Assembly: GCA_012839925.1 (NCBI GenBank)
Contig: DUMJ01000053.1
Coordinates: 48,178 to 112,177, forward strand
Origin: a bacterium
GTDB lineage: Bacteria > DUMJ01
Direction: 5' to 3'
DNA: 64,000 bases
The position numbers and the translations under genes were made by a program. Under the pieces are notes generated by a model that was not told the origin of the DNA, ran no database searches, and saw only the letters and a list, made by a program, of their open reading frames with translations. Shown piece after piece: positions 40,734 to 51,316 of this stretch. Numbering within the stretch: position 1 is the stretch's first letter; every line of letters begins with the position of its first letter.

Positions 40734-40994
40734 TTATATGGCTCGGACAGAAAACTTTATAGCAGTTCTCTCCTCTCCATCAACCTCAACCTTGGTAAAC
40801 GCAGGAAACATTACCAGATTAATTCCATTAGGAGCTAAATAACCTCTAGCTATAGCTATAGCTTTAACCGCCTGATTTACCGCCCCTGCACCGATTGATT
40901 GTAGTTCAACTCCTCCACCGTTTCTAATAACGGCAGCAATAGCGCCAGCAACAGATTTAGGATTAGACTTTGCAGACACTTTTAGAACTTCCAT
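40734..40994 (-). CDS. spoVS: stage V sporulation protein S-like
   Basis: MEVLKVSAKSNPKSVAGAIAAVIRNGGGVELQSIGAGAVNQAVKAIAIARGYLAPNGI. Confidence 0.93.
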   Translation of the reverse strand: MEVLKVSAKSNPKSVAGAIAAVIRNGGGVELQSIGAGAVNQAVKAIAIARGYLAPNGINLVMFPAFTKVEVDGEERTAIKFSVRAI

Positions 40995-41667
40995 TACTTA
41001 TCCCCTCCTTTTCGGAATTATTTAGTTTATTTAATGCTTCTCTAGCAGCATTCTGCTCTGCTTCTTTCTTACTGAAACCATAACCAACTCCAAGAGACCT
41101 ACCTTTAACTAAGACCTCTGCAACAAACCTGCGATCATGCATAGGACCCTCTTCTCCTATTACTCTATAATTTGGAGTCTCTTTATAAAGAGACTGTATA
41201 CTCTCCTGAAGTTTACTCTTATAATCTTCTTCTATGAAGGTCTCTATGCTAAAAATCTTTTCCAGAAATATACGCGCCTTATCGAAACCTTCTTCTAAAA
41301 AAATAGCTCCTATTAAGGCTTCCAGGGCATTGCCTAAAATTGTACTCCTCTCCCTCCCTTTATCTAAATCTTCTCCGCCACCAACTCTCATCCGATCTTT
41401 TAAATCAAGCCTTAATGCAAGATTAGCCAGATGTTTCCTGCTAACAAGTTTGGCTTTAAACTTACTCATCTCTCCTTCAGATAGAGGAGGATCTATCTTG
41501 TATAGACTCTCAGCAACAAATAACCCTACGACAGCATCTCCGAGGAACTCGAGCCTCTCATTATTATTCACCTCATCAAAAGACCGATGAGTAAAAACCA
41601 CATTTAAAAGTTCGTCAGGTATATGTATATCAAGCTCTTCAAGTATTTCAAGATACTTTAGCTTCAT
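40963..41667 (-). CDS. rnc: ribonuclease III
   Basis: NNERLEFLGDAVVGLFVAESLY, GNALEALIGAIFLEEGF, C-terminal dsRBD. Start taken as M16 (41667); the track start is 41712. Confidence 0.94.
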   Translation of the reverse strand: MKLKYLEILEELDIHIPDELLNVVFTHRSFDEVNNNERLEFLGDAVVGLFVAESLYKIDPPLSEGEMSKFKAKLVSRKHLANLALRLDLKDRMRVGGGEDLDKGRERSTILGNALEALIGAIFLEEGFDKARIFLEKIFSIETFIEEDYKSKLQESIQSLYKETPNYRVIGEEGPMHDRRFVAEVLVKGRSLGVGYGFSKKEAEQNAAREALNKLNNSEKEGISNGSSKSVCKV

Positions 41668-42898
41668 AGTACTTCTTAAGCGCAATAGAAACGTTATGCC
41701 CTCCAAATCCAAAGGAGTTACTCAATGCTACACTTACCTCTTTTTCTCTCTTTATATCCGGTACATAATCCAGGTCACATTCAGGATCAGGATATTCATA
41801 GTTTATAGTTGGAGGAATTATACCTTCTTTAATAGTCAGAGCAGTAGCTATAAGCTCTATCCCTCCGGCTGCACCCAGGGTATGTCCGATCATAGATTTA
41901 TTAGAACTTACAGGTATCTTATATGCAAGGTTTCCGAACAGCGCCTTTATCGCCTTTGTCTCAACAGCATCATTCAGAGGTGTTGATGTACCATGGGCAT
42001 TTATATAATCAACATCTTCCTTCTCTATACCTCCATATATCAGAGCCAGTTCCATTGCTCGAGCCTGCAATCTTCCTTCCGGCTCAGGTGCTGTCAGGTG
42101 ATAAGCATCAGAGGTGCTCCCTACACCTGCTATTTCGGCATAGATATTAGCTCCTCTGGAAAGAGCAGTTTCCAAATCTTCAATTACCAGGATACCTGCC
42201 CCTTCTGCCATTACAAAACCATCCCTCTGAGCATCAAAGGGTCTGCTCGCACTTTCCGGATCATTTCTAGTTGACAGGGCTTTCATATTTGCAAAGCCAG
42301 CTATAGATAGAGGTGTAATGGCACCATCTGTTCCTCCAGTTATAACTATATCACATTCACCTGACTGAATCGCCTTAACCGCCTCTCCTATGGCAGTAGC
42401 TCCTGTAGCACAGGCGGTATTAACAGAGAAAGAAATCCCTGTAAGCCCAAACATAATAGAGAGATAGGCACTTGCCATATTCGATATCAACATGGGGATA
42501 AAGAAGGGGCTTATCCTGTCTGGTCCTCTTTCCAGGAGCAAGGAATGCTGCTGCTCCAGGATGTGGATTCCCCCTATCCCGGAGCCAACAATGACCCCCA
42601 CTCTCTCCCTATCAACCCTATCAAAATCAAGTCCGGCATCTTTAATAGCCTCAATCCCGGCTATCACTGCAAACTGTGTAAATCGATCCATCCTTCGAGC
42701 TTCTTTCTTACCCAAAAGACTTTCAGGATCAAAATCCTTAACCTCTCCCCCTATCTTAACTGGAAGATTCGCAGTATCTACAGTGGAAAGATAATCAATA
42801 GCATTCTTTCCGGAGGTCAATCCATTCCAAAAAACATCCTTACCAACCCCGTAAGGAGTCACCAGACCTATACCTGTAATAACGATACGCTTCTTCAT
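41648..42898 (-). CDS. fabF: beta-ketoacyl-ACP synthase II
   Basis: [41 protein letters not shown]. Confidence 0.97.
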   Translation of the reverse strand: MKKRIVITGIGLVTPYGVGKDVFWNGLTSGKNAIDYLSTVDTANLPVKIGGEVKDFDPESLLGKKEARRMDRFTQFAVIAGIEAIKDAGLDFDRVDRERVGVIVGSGIGGIHILEQQHSLLLERGPDRISPFFIPMLISNMASAYLSIMFGLTGISFSVNTACATGATAIGEAVKAIQSGECDIVITGGTDGAITPLSIAGFANMKALSTRNDPESASRPFDAQRDGFVMAEGAGILVIEDLETALSRGANIYAEIAGVGSTSDAYHLTAPEPEGRLQARAMELALIYGGIEKEDVDYINAHGTSTPLNDAVETKAIKALFGNLAYKIPVSSNKSMIGHTLGAAGGIELIATALTIKEGIIPPTINYEYPDPECDLDYVPDIKREKEVSVALSNSFGFGGHNVSIALKKYYEAKVS

Positions 42899-43140
42899 CC
42901 CTCTATCTTTGACTGAATATAATTTACAGCATCAGCCACAGTCTTTATATTTTCTGCATCTTCGTCTGGTATCTCTATATCAAAGCCATCCTCAAAAGCC
43001 ATTACCAGCTCAACAAGGTCCAACGAGTCTGCCCCCAGGTCATCTGTAAAAGATGCATCTGGAGTAATATCCTCCTCATCTACACCTAACTGCTCCGCTA
43101 TAATCTTCTTTACCTTATCAAGAACTGCCACAGTAAGCAC
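42895..43140 (-). CDS. acpP: acyl carrier protein
   Basis: 81 aa; [32 protein letters not shown]. Confidence 0.98.
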   Translation of the reverse strand: MLTVAVLDKVKKIIAEQLGVDEEDITPDASFTDDLGADSLDLVELVMAFEDGFDIEIPDEDAENIKTVADAVNYIQSKIEG

Positions 43141-43143
43141 CTC

Positions 43144-43884
43144 CTATATCACTAATCCGCCATCGACATTTATTACCTGCCCAGTTATATAACTGGCATC
43201 TTTACTTACCAAAAATGAAACTACCTTAGCCACTTCTTCCCCTCTACCAAACCTTCCAAGTGGAATTTTACTTAAATATTCATTCTTTATATCCCCTTCC
43301 AATCTCGCCGTCATCTCGGTTTCTATATACCCGGGAGCTACTGCATTCACCGTTATACCCCACCGGCTGAGTTCTTTAGCACAAGCCTTAGTAAAGCCGA
43401 TTAACCCTGCCTTAGCTGCAGTATAATTAGCCTGTCCAATATTTCCTACCTCTCCAATAACTGACGCTATATTCACTATCCTTCCGTCCTTATTTCTTAT
43501 CATATGTCTGGCTATAAGCCTGGTACATACAAAAGCCCCCTTCAAATCTGTATCCAGTACCTCATCCCATTCTTCTTCACTCATCTTTAGCAGTAAGTTA
43601 TCCCTGGTAATACCCGCATTATTTATTAGAATATCTATTCTTCCCCATTTAGTCAAGACCTCTCTGACTATCGACTCAACCTCCTGCCATTTTGTTACAT
43701 CAGCCTTATAGATCTCTCCTTCTCCCCCCCTGGATCGTATTTCATTCAAAGTCTCCAGAGCTCTTTCTACATTACTTCTATATACAACAGCTACTACTCT
43801 TCCACTATCTGCTAACTCTAAACTTATCGCCTTACCTATACCCCGTGAACCACCGGTCACTATAGCAACTTGCCTGTTATCCAT
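43144..43884 (-). CDS. fabG: 3-oxoacyl-ACP reductase
   Basis: VTGGSRGIGKAISLEL, NNAGITRDNLLLKMS, YTAAKAGLIGFTKA. Confidence 0.96.
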   Translation of the reverse strand: MDNRQVAIVTGGSRGIGKAISLELADSGRVVAVVYRSNVERALETLNEIRSRGGEGEIYKADVTKWQEVESIVREVLTKWGRIDILINNAGITRDNLLLKMSEEEWDEVLDTDLKGAFVCTRLIARHMIRNKDGRIVNIASVIGEVGNIGQANYTAAKAGLIGFTKACAKELSRWGITVNAVAPGYIETEMTARLEGDIKNEYLSKIPLGRFGRGEEVAKVVSFLVSKDASYITGQVINVDGGLVI

Positions 43885-44785
43885 ACCGCTTCCTCAGTAT
43901 TTCTAATGCATTATCCAAGGTTACTAACCTGGAACTTGTCTGTTTAATAAGCCCTGTCAACACATTACCTGGACCAACTTCTATAACCTCTCCACATCCT
44001 AAATCTTCCAAAGTTTTAATAACATCGGTCCACCGAACAGGACTGTACATCTGAACCCTCAAACAACCTTTTATCTCTTCCTCTTCCTGGATAAGTCTTC
44101 CATTAACGGAAGAGACAAATCCTCTCTCAGGTTTTTTAATTAAAAGGTCTCGTATAAATTTATTATAAAACATCTCTCCATAATTTTTAAGAAGAGAGGA
44201 ATGGAATGGACCAGCCACGTCTAAAGGGATAATTCGTTTAGCCCCTTTCTCTTTAAGCAACTTTTCTGCAGAAGCCAGAGCATGACTCTTACCCGAAATT
44301 ACCACCTGTCTTGGACTGTTAAAATTAACCGCTTCAACATCCGTTATATCTTTTATAACCTCACACACTGTGGTCTCATCCAGACCTATTACAGCCAGCA
44401 TACCACCATCTATCTCTTTACAGGCATCAGCCATTATCTCTCCTCTATATTTTACAAGTTCTAAACCATCTTCTATCGAGATAGACCCACAGGAAGTCAG
44501 AGCAGAAAATTCTCCTAAGCTGTGCCCGGCAACAACATCAGGAAAGATTCCTTCAGTTTCTAATAGATAAAAAAGTGAAAGAGAAAGAACATATGTAACT
44601 ATCTGACCAAGTCTTGTATCAGATGGTGGAACTCCTCTCGATAAAAGTTCTCTCATATCTAAGTTCAGAATAACTGAACTCTTATCTATAAGATTATCAA
44701 CAGGTAAGAATTTTAGAAGAAACTGAACATCTTCCTGCTTTATCTGAGTACCCTGCCCGGGGAAAACAAAGGCTCTCTTTACCAT
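43877..44785 (-). CDS. fabD: malonyl CoA-ACP transacylase
   Basis: FVFPGQGTQ, AGHSLGEFSALTSCG. ATG 44785 preferred, overlapping the fabH stop. Confidence 0.94.
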   Translation of the reverse strand: MVKRAFVFPGQGTQIKQEDVQFLLKFLPVDNLIDKSSVILNLDMRELLSRGVPPSDTRLGQIVTYVLSLSLFYLLETEGIFPDVVAGHSLGEFSALTSCGSISIEDGLELVKYRGEIMADACKEIDGGMLAVIGLDETTVCEVIKDITDVEAVNFNSPRQVVISGKSHALASAEKLLKEKGAKRIIPLDVAGPFHSSLLKNYGEMFYNKFIRDLLIKKPERGFVSSVNGRLIQEEEEIKGCLRVQMYSPVRWTDVIKTLEDLGCGEVIEVGPGNVLTGLIKQTSSRLVTLDNALEILRKRYG

Positions 44786-45759
44786 TCTAATACACACGCC
44801 CCCCAGGTAAGACCGGCACCAAAGCCTACCATTAATATCTTACTACTCTTCTGAATCTTACCCTCCAAAAAAGCCTCATACAGGGCTAAGCCGACAGAGG
44901 CAGAAGATGTATTCCCATACCTGTCAAGGTTAACAAAGAACTTATCTTTAGGGACGTTTAATCTCTCCGCTGCTGACTCTATAATCCTTATATTAGCCTG
45001 GTGGGGTATAAATAAATCTATATCTTTTAGTGTAAGCCCAGCTTTGTCTATAGCTTCTAATGATGCTTCCTCCATAACTCTTACCGCAAACTTGAATACA
45101 TCTCTTCCATTCATCTTTATAAAATGAAGTCTCTGAGAGATAGTCTCATAAGATGCTGGAAGTCTCGAACCACCAGCCGGTAACTCCAATAACTTTCCCC
45201 CACCACCATCAGCACCAAGCACAAAGGACCTGAAACCTCCAGTATCTAACGGTCCCAATATTACTGCACTGGCAGCATCTCCAAACAGGACACAGGTAGA
45301 TCTATCCTGCCAATCAATAATCTTGGATAGAGTCTCCCCTCCAACTACTAGAATATTATCATACATCCCATTTGCTATAAACTGGGCACCAACACTTAAT
45401 GCATATATAAGACCTGAACATCCTGCCGAAAGGTCAAATCCTGGGCAGGTAGCACCCAGTTTATCCTGTAAAATGCAGGCAGTGGCAGGGAAAAACATAT
45501 CCGGAGTTACAGTTGCAACAATTATAAGGTCCAGATCTCCAGGGGTCAGATTAGCGCTATCTAATGCTATTTTAGAGGCCATATATGATAAATCTGAAGT
45601 AGCCATATCAGGTTCTGCAATACGTCTCTCCCTGATACCGGTACGTGTAAATATCCATTCATCTGAAGTTTCAACAATCTTTTCCAGGTCAAAATTAGTC
45701 ACCACTTTAGGAGGGGTATAAGCCCCTATCCCTCTTACTCCAACCTTTCTAACGGACAT
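44779..45759 (-). CDS. fabH: 3-oxoacyl-ACP synthase III
   Basis: DLSAGCSGLIYALSVG, PHQANIRIIESAAERL, RYGNTSSASVGLAL. Confidence 0.97.
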   Translation of the reverse strand: MSVRKVGVRGIGAYTPPKVVTNFDLEKIVETSDEWIFTRTGIRERRIAEPDMATSDLSYMASKIALDSANLTPGDLDLIIVATVTPDMFFPATACILQDKLGATCPGFDLSAGCSGLIYALSVGAQFIANGMYDNILVVGGETLSKIIDWQDRSTCVLFGDAASAVILGPLDTGGFRSFVLGADGGGGKLLELPAGGSRLPASYETISQRLHFIKMNGRDVFKFAVRVMEEASLEAIDKAGLTLKDIDLFIPHQANIRIIESAAERLNVPKDKFFVNLDRYGNTSSASVGLALYEAFLEGKIQKSSKILMVGFGAGLTWGACVLEW

Positions 45760-46732
45760 ATGAAGCTACTCCTTTTTCTATTTCTTTAAGCAGGTTAGAC
45801 TCCACCGATTTTTTCGCCACCTTTATAGAATTATATATAGCCTTAGCATTTGATCTACCATGAGCCACTATACAGACACCATTAATCCCGAGAAGAGGTG
45901 TTCCTCCATACTCAGAGAAATCATATATGGAGAAGGCATTATTTATAGCATTATCAACAAAAATTTTTGCAGATCTTGGAATAACAGAATCTGCAAGAGC
46001 TCCTCTTATCATCCTTTCAAAAGTGTAGGCAAAACCTTCAGCAAATTTTAAAAGGACATTACCGATAAAACCATCACAGACAACCACATCTGCCTTATTC
46101 TCAAATATATCATTCCCCTCTATATTCCCAACAAAATTGGGAATACTCTTTAGAATTGTATAGGTAGATTTAGTCAGAGAGTTACCCTTTGTTTCCTCTG
46201 AACCTATATTTATAAGTCCAACCCTGGGGTTATCAATCCCGAGTATACTGTGTGAGTAACTCATACCCATTATTGCGAACTGGTAGAGATAAACAGGTTT
46301 ACAATCAATATTGGCACCGGTATCAATGATAAATACAGGATGATTCAACGTGGGAATAGTTATACCTATCGACGGTCTTTCTATCCCAGATATGGTATCC
46401 AGAATTAAAGATGCACAGGCTACAAAGGCACCTGTATTCCCAGCTGATACAACTGCATCTACCTGTTTATCTCGCAACATCTCTACCGCCAAGACTAAAG
46501 ATGCCCTTTTTTTACTCTTTACAGCCTGAGCAGGATGCTCATTCATCTGAATAGCCTCTTCAGTATGAATAATCTCAAAAGGGAGCTCTCTGTTTCCAGC
46601 TATCTCTCGAATTTTCGCCTCATCACCAACCAGAACCAACTCCACATCGAGATTATCCTTCGCTATATATGCTCCTTCTACCAGAACCTGTGGGGCAAAA
46701 TCCCCACCCATAGCATCTAAGGCTATTCTCAT
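45749..46732 (-). CDS. plsX: phosphate acyltransferase PlsX
   Basis: MRIALDAMGGDFAPQVLVEGA, AVVSAGNTGAF, DGFIGNVLLK. Confidence 0.97.
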   Translation of the reverse strand: MRIALDAMGGDFAPQVLVEGAYIAKDNLDVELVLVGDEAKIREIAGNRELPFEIIHTEEAIQMNEHPAQAVKSKKRASLVLAVEMLRDKQVDAVVSAGNTGAFVACASLILDTISGIERPSIGITIPTLNHPVFIIDTGANIDCKPVYLYQFAIMGMSYSHSILGIDNPRVGLINIGSEETKGNSLTKSTYTILKSIPNFVGNIEGNDIFENKADVVVCDGFIGNVLLKFAEGFAYTFERMIRGALADSVIPRSAKIFVDNAINNAFSIYDFSEYGGTPLLGINGVCIVAHGRSNAKAIYNSIKVAKKSVESNLLKEIEKGVASYVR

Positions 46733-46914
46733 TTCTCCTCTTTTATAGTTAGAACCACTTCACCGTCATAGTAACCACAAGAAGGACATACCCTGTGGGG
46801 CAAAGTCCACTCATGGCACTGGGGACAACGTATTACAGAAGGAGGACTCATCTTCCAGAGAGACCTCCTTCTATGCGTTCTGCATCTGGACATTTTCTTT
46901 TTTGGGTTAGCCAT
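46729..46914 (-). CDS. rpmF: 50S ribosomal protein L32
   Basis: MANPKKKMSRCRTHRRRS, CPQCHEWTLPHRVCPSCGYYDG. Confidence 0.96.
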   Translation of the reverse strand: MANPKKKMSRCRTHRRRSLWKMSPPSVIRCPQCHEWTLPHRVCPSCGYYDGEVVLTIKEEK

Positions 46915-46946
46915 ATATCAATCCCTCCATCAAAGTTCTATTTAGC

Positions 46947-47426
46947 CTAGTATTTAATAACAGTATCTCCTAAACTACAATTACAACTCTCTCTATTAAG
47001 ATTCTTCCCACATACAGGACAGAGCCCTCTACAATCATCTCCACATAAAGGCTTAATAGGGAGATTTAATATTATATTCTCCCTCACACTGTTAGAGATA
47101 TCTATTATATTGTTTTCTATTGTAAACTTAAAATCTTCTTCTGTCAATTTTCCAATTACCCTGAATGGCTCTTCAGTATAGAGCTCCTCATACGAAAATC
47201 CCAGATACTGCGGGTAAAGTTCCAGACATCTACTGCATTCAAGAAGTACACTGGTTTCGACCTTACAGGTAAGAAGTACCTTTCTGTCTCTAACTCTCTC
47301 CAATGTAAACCATACTCTGGGCAAAACATCAAAAGTAAGTCCTTCCATAGATTCTGATGTTTCTACATAATGGGAAGACTTACTTTTGACCTTATCCTCT
47401 AACAGCTCTTTTACATCAATCTTCAT
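46947..47426 (-). CDS. DUF177 (YceD-like) protein
   Basis: 159 aa; LLECSRCLELYPQ, PLCGDDCRGLCPVCGKNLNRESCNC; just upstream of rpmF as usual. Confidence 0.88.
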   Translation of the reverse strand: MKIDVKELLEDKVKSKSSHYVETSESMEGLTFDVLPRVWFTLERVRDRKVLLTCKVETSVLLECSRCLELYPQYLGFSYEELYTEEPFRVIGKLTEEDFKFTIENNIIDISNSVRENIILNLPIKPLCGDDCRGLCPVCGKNLNRESCNCSLGDTVIKY

Positions 47427-47436
47427 TTTACTTAAA

Positions 47437-48627
47437 TCAACTGATTAACCTGGCTGTCTCTCTTGCAATAACCAGTTCTTCGTTAGTTGGGATAACCCAC
47501 ACTTTCACCTTAGAATTCGGTGTACTTATCTCTCTTTCCTGCCCTTTAAAATTATTTCTCTGAAGGTCTATATTGATACCAAGATAGTCCATATCTTGAC
47601 ATACAATAGCCCTTATCTCTGGTTCATTCTCCCCTATACCGGCGGTAAATACTAGGACATCCAGACCATTCATAATAGCTGCGTAGGAACCTATATACTT
47701 CTTTATTCTATAGCAAAACATCTCCATAGCCAGCTTGGCATTCTGATTACCCTCTTCAGCAGCCTTCATTACGTCTCTCATATCATTGCTAAACTCAGAA
47801 ATACCGAGAAGACCACTCTCCTTATTGAGGATATTATCCACATCTTCAGCAGTATAGTTTAAATTTCTCATAAGATAAAGAGGTATTGCAGGATCAAGGT
47901 CACCACTTCTGGTACCCATAATAAGTCCTTCAAGTGGAGTAAATCCCATACTGGTATCTACAGACCTTCCACCTTTGACGGCAGATATACTGCAACCATT
48001 TCCGAGATGACAGGTAATAATCTTTAATTCTTCTATCGGCTTACCAACAAGTTCTGCCACCCTTTGAGCGACATAATAGTGACTGGTTCCGTGGAAACCA
48101 TACCTTCTAATTCTATAATCTCTGTAAAACCTCATAGGAATAGCATAGAGATAGGCATACCTGGGCATCTTCGAATGAAAAGAAGTGTCAAAAACCGCTA
48201 TCTGAGGTACACTGGAAAGAACCTCCATACTGGCTCTTATACCAGAAAGACCGGCAGGATTATGCAGGGGAGCCAGTTCATTATTTTTTTCTATCTCAGC
48301 TATAACCTCTTCATCTATAATAGTAGGTTCTTTAAATCTCTCGCCTCCGTGGACTATCCTATGACCTACCGCACTGATCTCATCTATAGAACTTATAACC
48401 GACTTGTCACCATTTAAAAGGGCATCAATAACTACCTTAAAAGCCTCGGTATGATTATCAGCTGATACCTCCTTTCTTATCTTTTCTGCATTTATCGAAT
48501 AGACAAGATAAGAAGGAGGAGTCCCTATTCTCTCCACTGTACCCTTGCCAATAACCTCTTCCTTCTCCATATCAAACAACTGATATTTAAGAGAAGAACT
48601 CCCACAGTTTACAACTAATATCTTCAT
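47437..48627 (-). CDS. ackA: acetate kinase
   Basis: MKILVVNCGSSSLKYQLFD, HRIVHGGERF, FDTSFHSKMPR, HLGNGCSISAV. Confidence 0.98.
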   Translation of the reverse strand: MKILVVNCGSSSLKYQLFDMEKEEVIGKGTVERIGTPPSYLVYSINAEKIRKEVSADNHTEAFKVVIDALLNGDKSVISSIDEISAVGHRIVHGGERFKEPTIIDEEVIAEIEKNNELAPLHNPAGLSGIRASMEVLSSVPQIAVFDTSFHSKMPRYAYLYAIPMRFYRDYRIRRYGFHGTSHYYVAQRVAELVGKPIEELKIITCHLGNGCSISAVKGGRSVDTSMGFTPLEGLIMGTRSGDLDPAIPLYLMRNLNYTAEDVDNILNKESGLLGISEFSNDMRDVMKAAEEGNQNAKLAMEMFCYRIKKYIGSYAAIMNGLDVLVFTAGIGENEPEIRAIVCQDMDYLGINIDLQRNNFKGQEREISTPNSKVKVWVIPTNEELVIARETARLIS

Positions 48628-48642
48628 AATATGTATAACCTC

Positions 48643-49656
48643 CTAAAGAGCTGTTGCTCTCACACATACAATGGCGATAGAATCCACTATATCTTCTGCA
48701 CTGCATCCCCTGGAAAGATCATTGGCAGCTTTAGCTGTTCCCTGGAGAATAGGACCTATAGCCTTTGCCTTCGCCAATCTTTCTGTAAGCTTGTAACATA
48801 TATTTCCTGCATTCAAATCGGGGAATATGAGCACATTAGCCTTTCCTGCCACAGGACTTCCAGGGGCTTTAGAATTTCCAACACTTGGTACCAGGGCGGC
48901 ATCTCCCTGAAGCTCTCCATCTATAATCAGATCAGGGGCTTTACTCCTGGCTATGTTAGTCGCCTCTATTACCTTGTCTATTGATTCATGTTTTGCGCTC
49001 CCTTTGGTGGAAAAAGAGAGCATAGCCACTTTCGGTTCTTTCTCTACCAGTATTCTAAAAAGTTGGGCGCTGGAAATGGCTATAGATGCAAGCTCATTCG
49101 CATTCGGACTGGGGTTTACCCCACAATCTGCATAAACAAATATCCCATTTTCTCCATAAGGACAATCGGGAACCACTACGAGGAAGGCTCCAGATGCCAC
49201 ATCGATACCTGGAGCAGTTTTTATGATCTGGAAAATAGGTCTCTCTGCATCCGGACTGGAATGAACGGCTCCTGCTACCCAACCATCCACTTTATCCAGT
49301 TTTAATAACATGGTCGCAAAATATAGAGGATCTTCCAGGACCTTATAAGCCTTATCCAAAGTATCTATACCTTTAGACCTTCTCAGTTCAACTAAGGTAG
49401 TAGCCAGTAACTCTTTCTCAGGATAGACATCAGGATTTATAATATCAATTCCATCCAAACTTACATTGAGCTCTCTTGCTCTCTCTTTAATTGCTGACTC
49501 CTCACCTATCAAAACAATCCTTGCTATCCCTTCTCTGGTAGCCATTTCAGCTGCCTTTAAAGTCCTTTCCTCAAAACTCTCTGGAAGGACAACCTTTTTA
49601 TTGGCTTTTTTTGCCCTTTCCCTTATCCTCAACATAATATTAACTGGTTCACCCAT
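48643..49656 (-). CDS. pta: phosphate acetyltransferase
   Basis: KKVVLPESFEERTLKAAEMA, VAGAVHSSPDAERPIFQIIKTAPG, LIFPDLNAGNICYKL. Confidence 0.95.
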   Translation of the reverse strand: MGEPVNIMLRIRERAKKANKKVVLPESFEERTLKAAEMATREGIARIVLIGEESAIKERARELNVSLDGIDIINPDVYPEKELLATTLVELRRSKGIDTLDKAYKVLEDPLYFATMLLKLDKVDGWVAGAVHSSPDAERPIFQIIKTAPGIDVASGAFLVVVPDCPYGENGIFVYADCGVNPSPNANELASIAISSAQLFRILVEKEPKVAMLSFSTKGSAKHESIDKVIEATNIARSKAPDLIIDGELQGDAALVPSVGNSKAPGSPVAGKANVLIFPDLNAGNICYKLTERLAKAKAIGPILQGTAKAANDLSRGCSAEDIVDSIAIVCVRATAL

Positions 49657-49671
49657 AAATCAAAAACCTCC

Positions 49672-50493
49672 TTAATTATTCCAATCTCTAGGATATTTAA
49701 AATCAATCCCTATAGTACGACAGGACAATTTGGCTATAACCGGTAAAGTACGTTTATACTGATTTTTTCTCATTAAATAGACAATCTTATCTATACTTTC
49801 TTCTCTATAACCCATCTCTAATAATAATTCAGGGCGAATTCTCTCTTCTACCAGCCTATACAGTATCTCGTCCGCCTCTTCATATGTAAGACCTAGCTCT
49901 CCCTCATCTGTCTGTCCAACCCATAGATCGGCAGTGGGTGGTTTTGCTATTATCTTGTCTGGGACTCCAATCTCTTTAGCCAGCATTCTTACCTGAGTTT
50001 TATAAAGATCACCCAGAGGATTTATAGCCGATGCCATATCACCATATATAGTACCGTATCCGAGCAGTAATTCCGTTTTATTACTCGTCCCTAAAACTAA
50101 AGCACTATGCTGGTAGGATTTATCAAAAAGTACGCACATCCTGGTTCTAGCTATAAAGTTTCCTCTTCTTACCCTGTCCTCAGTCTCACCCTTAAAATAC
50201 GCATCAACCATAGGTGTTATATCTATTAATTCAGTATTTACGCCCAACATCTCAGCCATTAAAATGGCATCATCTATACTATTTTGACTGGTAGTCCTGT
50301 AAGGAAGTACATAGCCCAGGATATTACTCCTGCCCAACGCATCTACACCTAAAGTCGCAGACACGCTGGAATCCAACCCGCCAGAAAGTCCTATCACAAG
50401 TTTATCAATACCAAACTTTCTGGTTTCGTCCCTTATAAATCTAACAAGTATATCTTTAGTGTAAATAGGATCAAATGGAATTTTAAATTTCAT
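49672..50493 (-). CDS. nadE: NAD synthetase, ammonia-dependent type
   Basis: VIGLSGGLDSSVSATLGVDALG, YRTTSQNSIDDA, GTSNKTELLLGYGTIYGD, KPPTADLW. Confidence 0.95.
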   Translation of the reverse strand: MKFKIPFDPIYTKDILVRFIRDETRKFGIDKLVIGLSGGLDSSVSATLGVDALGRSNILGYVLPYRTTSQNSIDDAILMAEMLGVNTELIDITPMVDAYFKGETEDRVRRGNFIARTRMCVLFDKSYQHSALVLGTSNKTELLLGYGTIYGDMASAINPLGDLYKTQVRMLAKEIGVPDKIIAKPPTADLWVGQTDEGELGLTYEEADEILYRLVEERIRPELLLEMGYREESIDKIVYLMRKNQYKRTLPVIAKLSCRTIGIDFKYPRDWNN

Positions 50494-51316
50494 CTTTAAG
50501 ATTCCTCAAAATCGATTCTAACCTCTCCCGGTTAAATGACAGGTTGAAAGGTCTGGATTTAAAAATTTGCAGGTCCAGTTCCACATCAAGTGAAGATTCC
50601 TCAAAATAAGGGCAGGAAATAATAGTCTCTCCATATGGGTCTACTATAGATGAACCTCCAAAAAAGTTTAGCCCATCTTCAAAACCTACTCTATTTACAT
50701 AGATGACATAAGAACAGAATATCTGTGCATAAAGAGAGATCAGATTTTTCCACATCAGAGCGCTCTTTGGTATACCTGTATCAGAAGAAAAACCAAAAGA
50801 TAAACCATTATCAATTATTATAATTATGTCAGGATTCTTCTGGATAAAAGGTAATACAGATACAGGATTCAGTGCATCATCAGAAATAATAAATCCAAGT
50901 TTTCCCCAATCTGCATTCAAAACACCTGTATTGTTCCCACTAGAGAAATAATCCTTCCCACCCGACCTTCTGGGAGATGACAGGAAAGACTTACGATGTA
51001 CGTATTTAAGGGAAGACTTACTGCAGTAGAAAGCTGAATCGTAAAAAAGATTATTCTCTCCCAGTTCTACAAGTCCGAAGATGATATCCAGATTGCTGGA
51101 GAATTCCAGCAAAGGGTTGAGGATTTTACTATTCTTTTCTAAAGCAACTTCAGAAACCAGGTCCATAAGGTTAGACCCGGTAAGACTCAGTTCTGGAAAT
51201 ATTAGAAGGTCAGCCTTATCCTTTGCTCTTCCAGAAATTTCTATATGCTTCTCCATATTGTATTCTATATTACCAAGCTTTGGATAAAACTGAGCCAGAT
51301 GTACTCTTAACTTCAT
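50483..51316 (-). CDS. CN-hydrolase (nitrilase superfamily) protein, NadE glutaminase-like with Cys to Ser at predicted nucleophile
   Basis: IFPELSLTGSNLMDLV (Glu42), YVHRKSFLSS (Lys109), GKLGFIISDDALNPVSVLPFI (Ser145); overlaps nadE by 11 nt. Confidence 0.82.
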   Translation of the reverse strand: MKLRVHLAQFYPKLGNIEYNMEKHIEISGRAKDKADLLIFPELSLTGSNLMDLVSEVALEKNSKILNPLLEFSSNLDIIFGLVELGENNLFYDSAFYCSKSSLKYVHRKSFLSSPRRSGGKDYFSSGNNTGVLNADWGKLGFIISDDALNPVSVLPFIQKNPDIIIIIDNGLSFGFSSDTGIPKSALMWKNLISLYAQIFCSYVIYVNRVGFEDGLNFFGGSSIVDPYGETIISCPYFEESSLDVELDLQIFKSRPFNLSFNRERLESILRNLKDEI

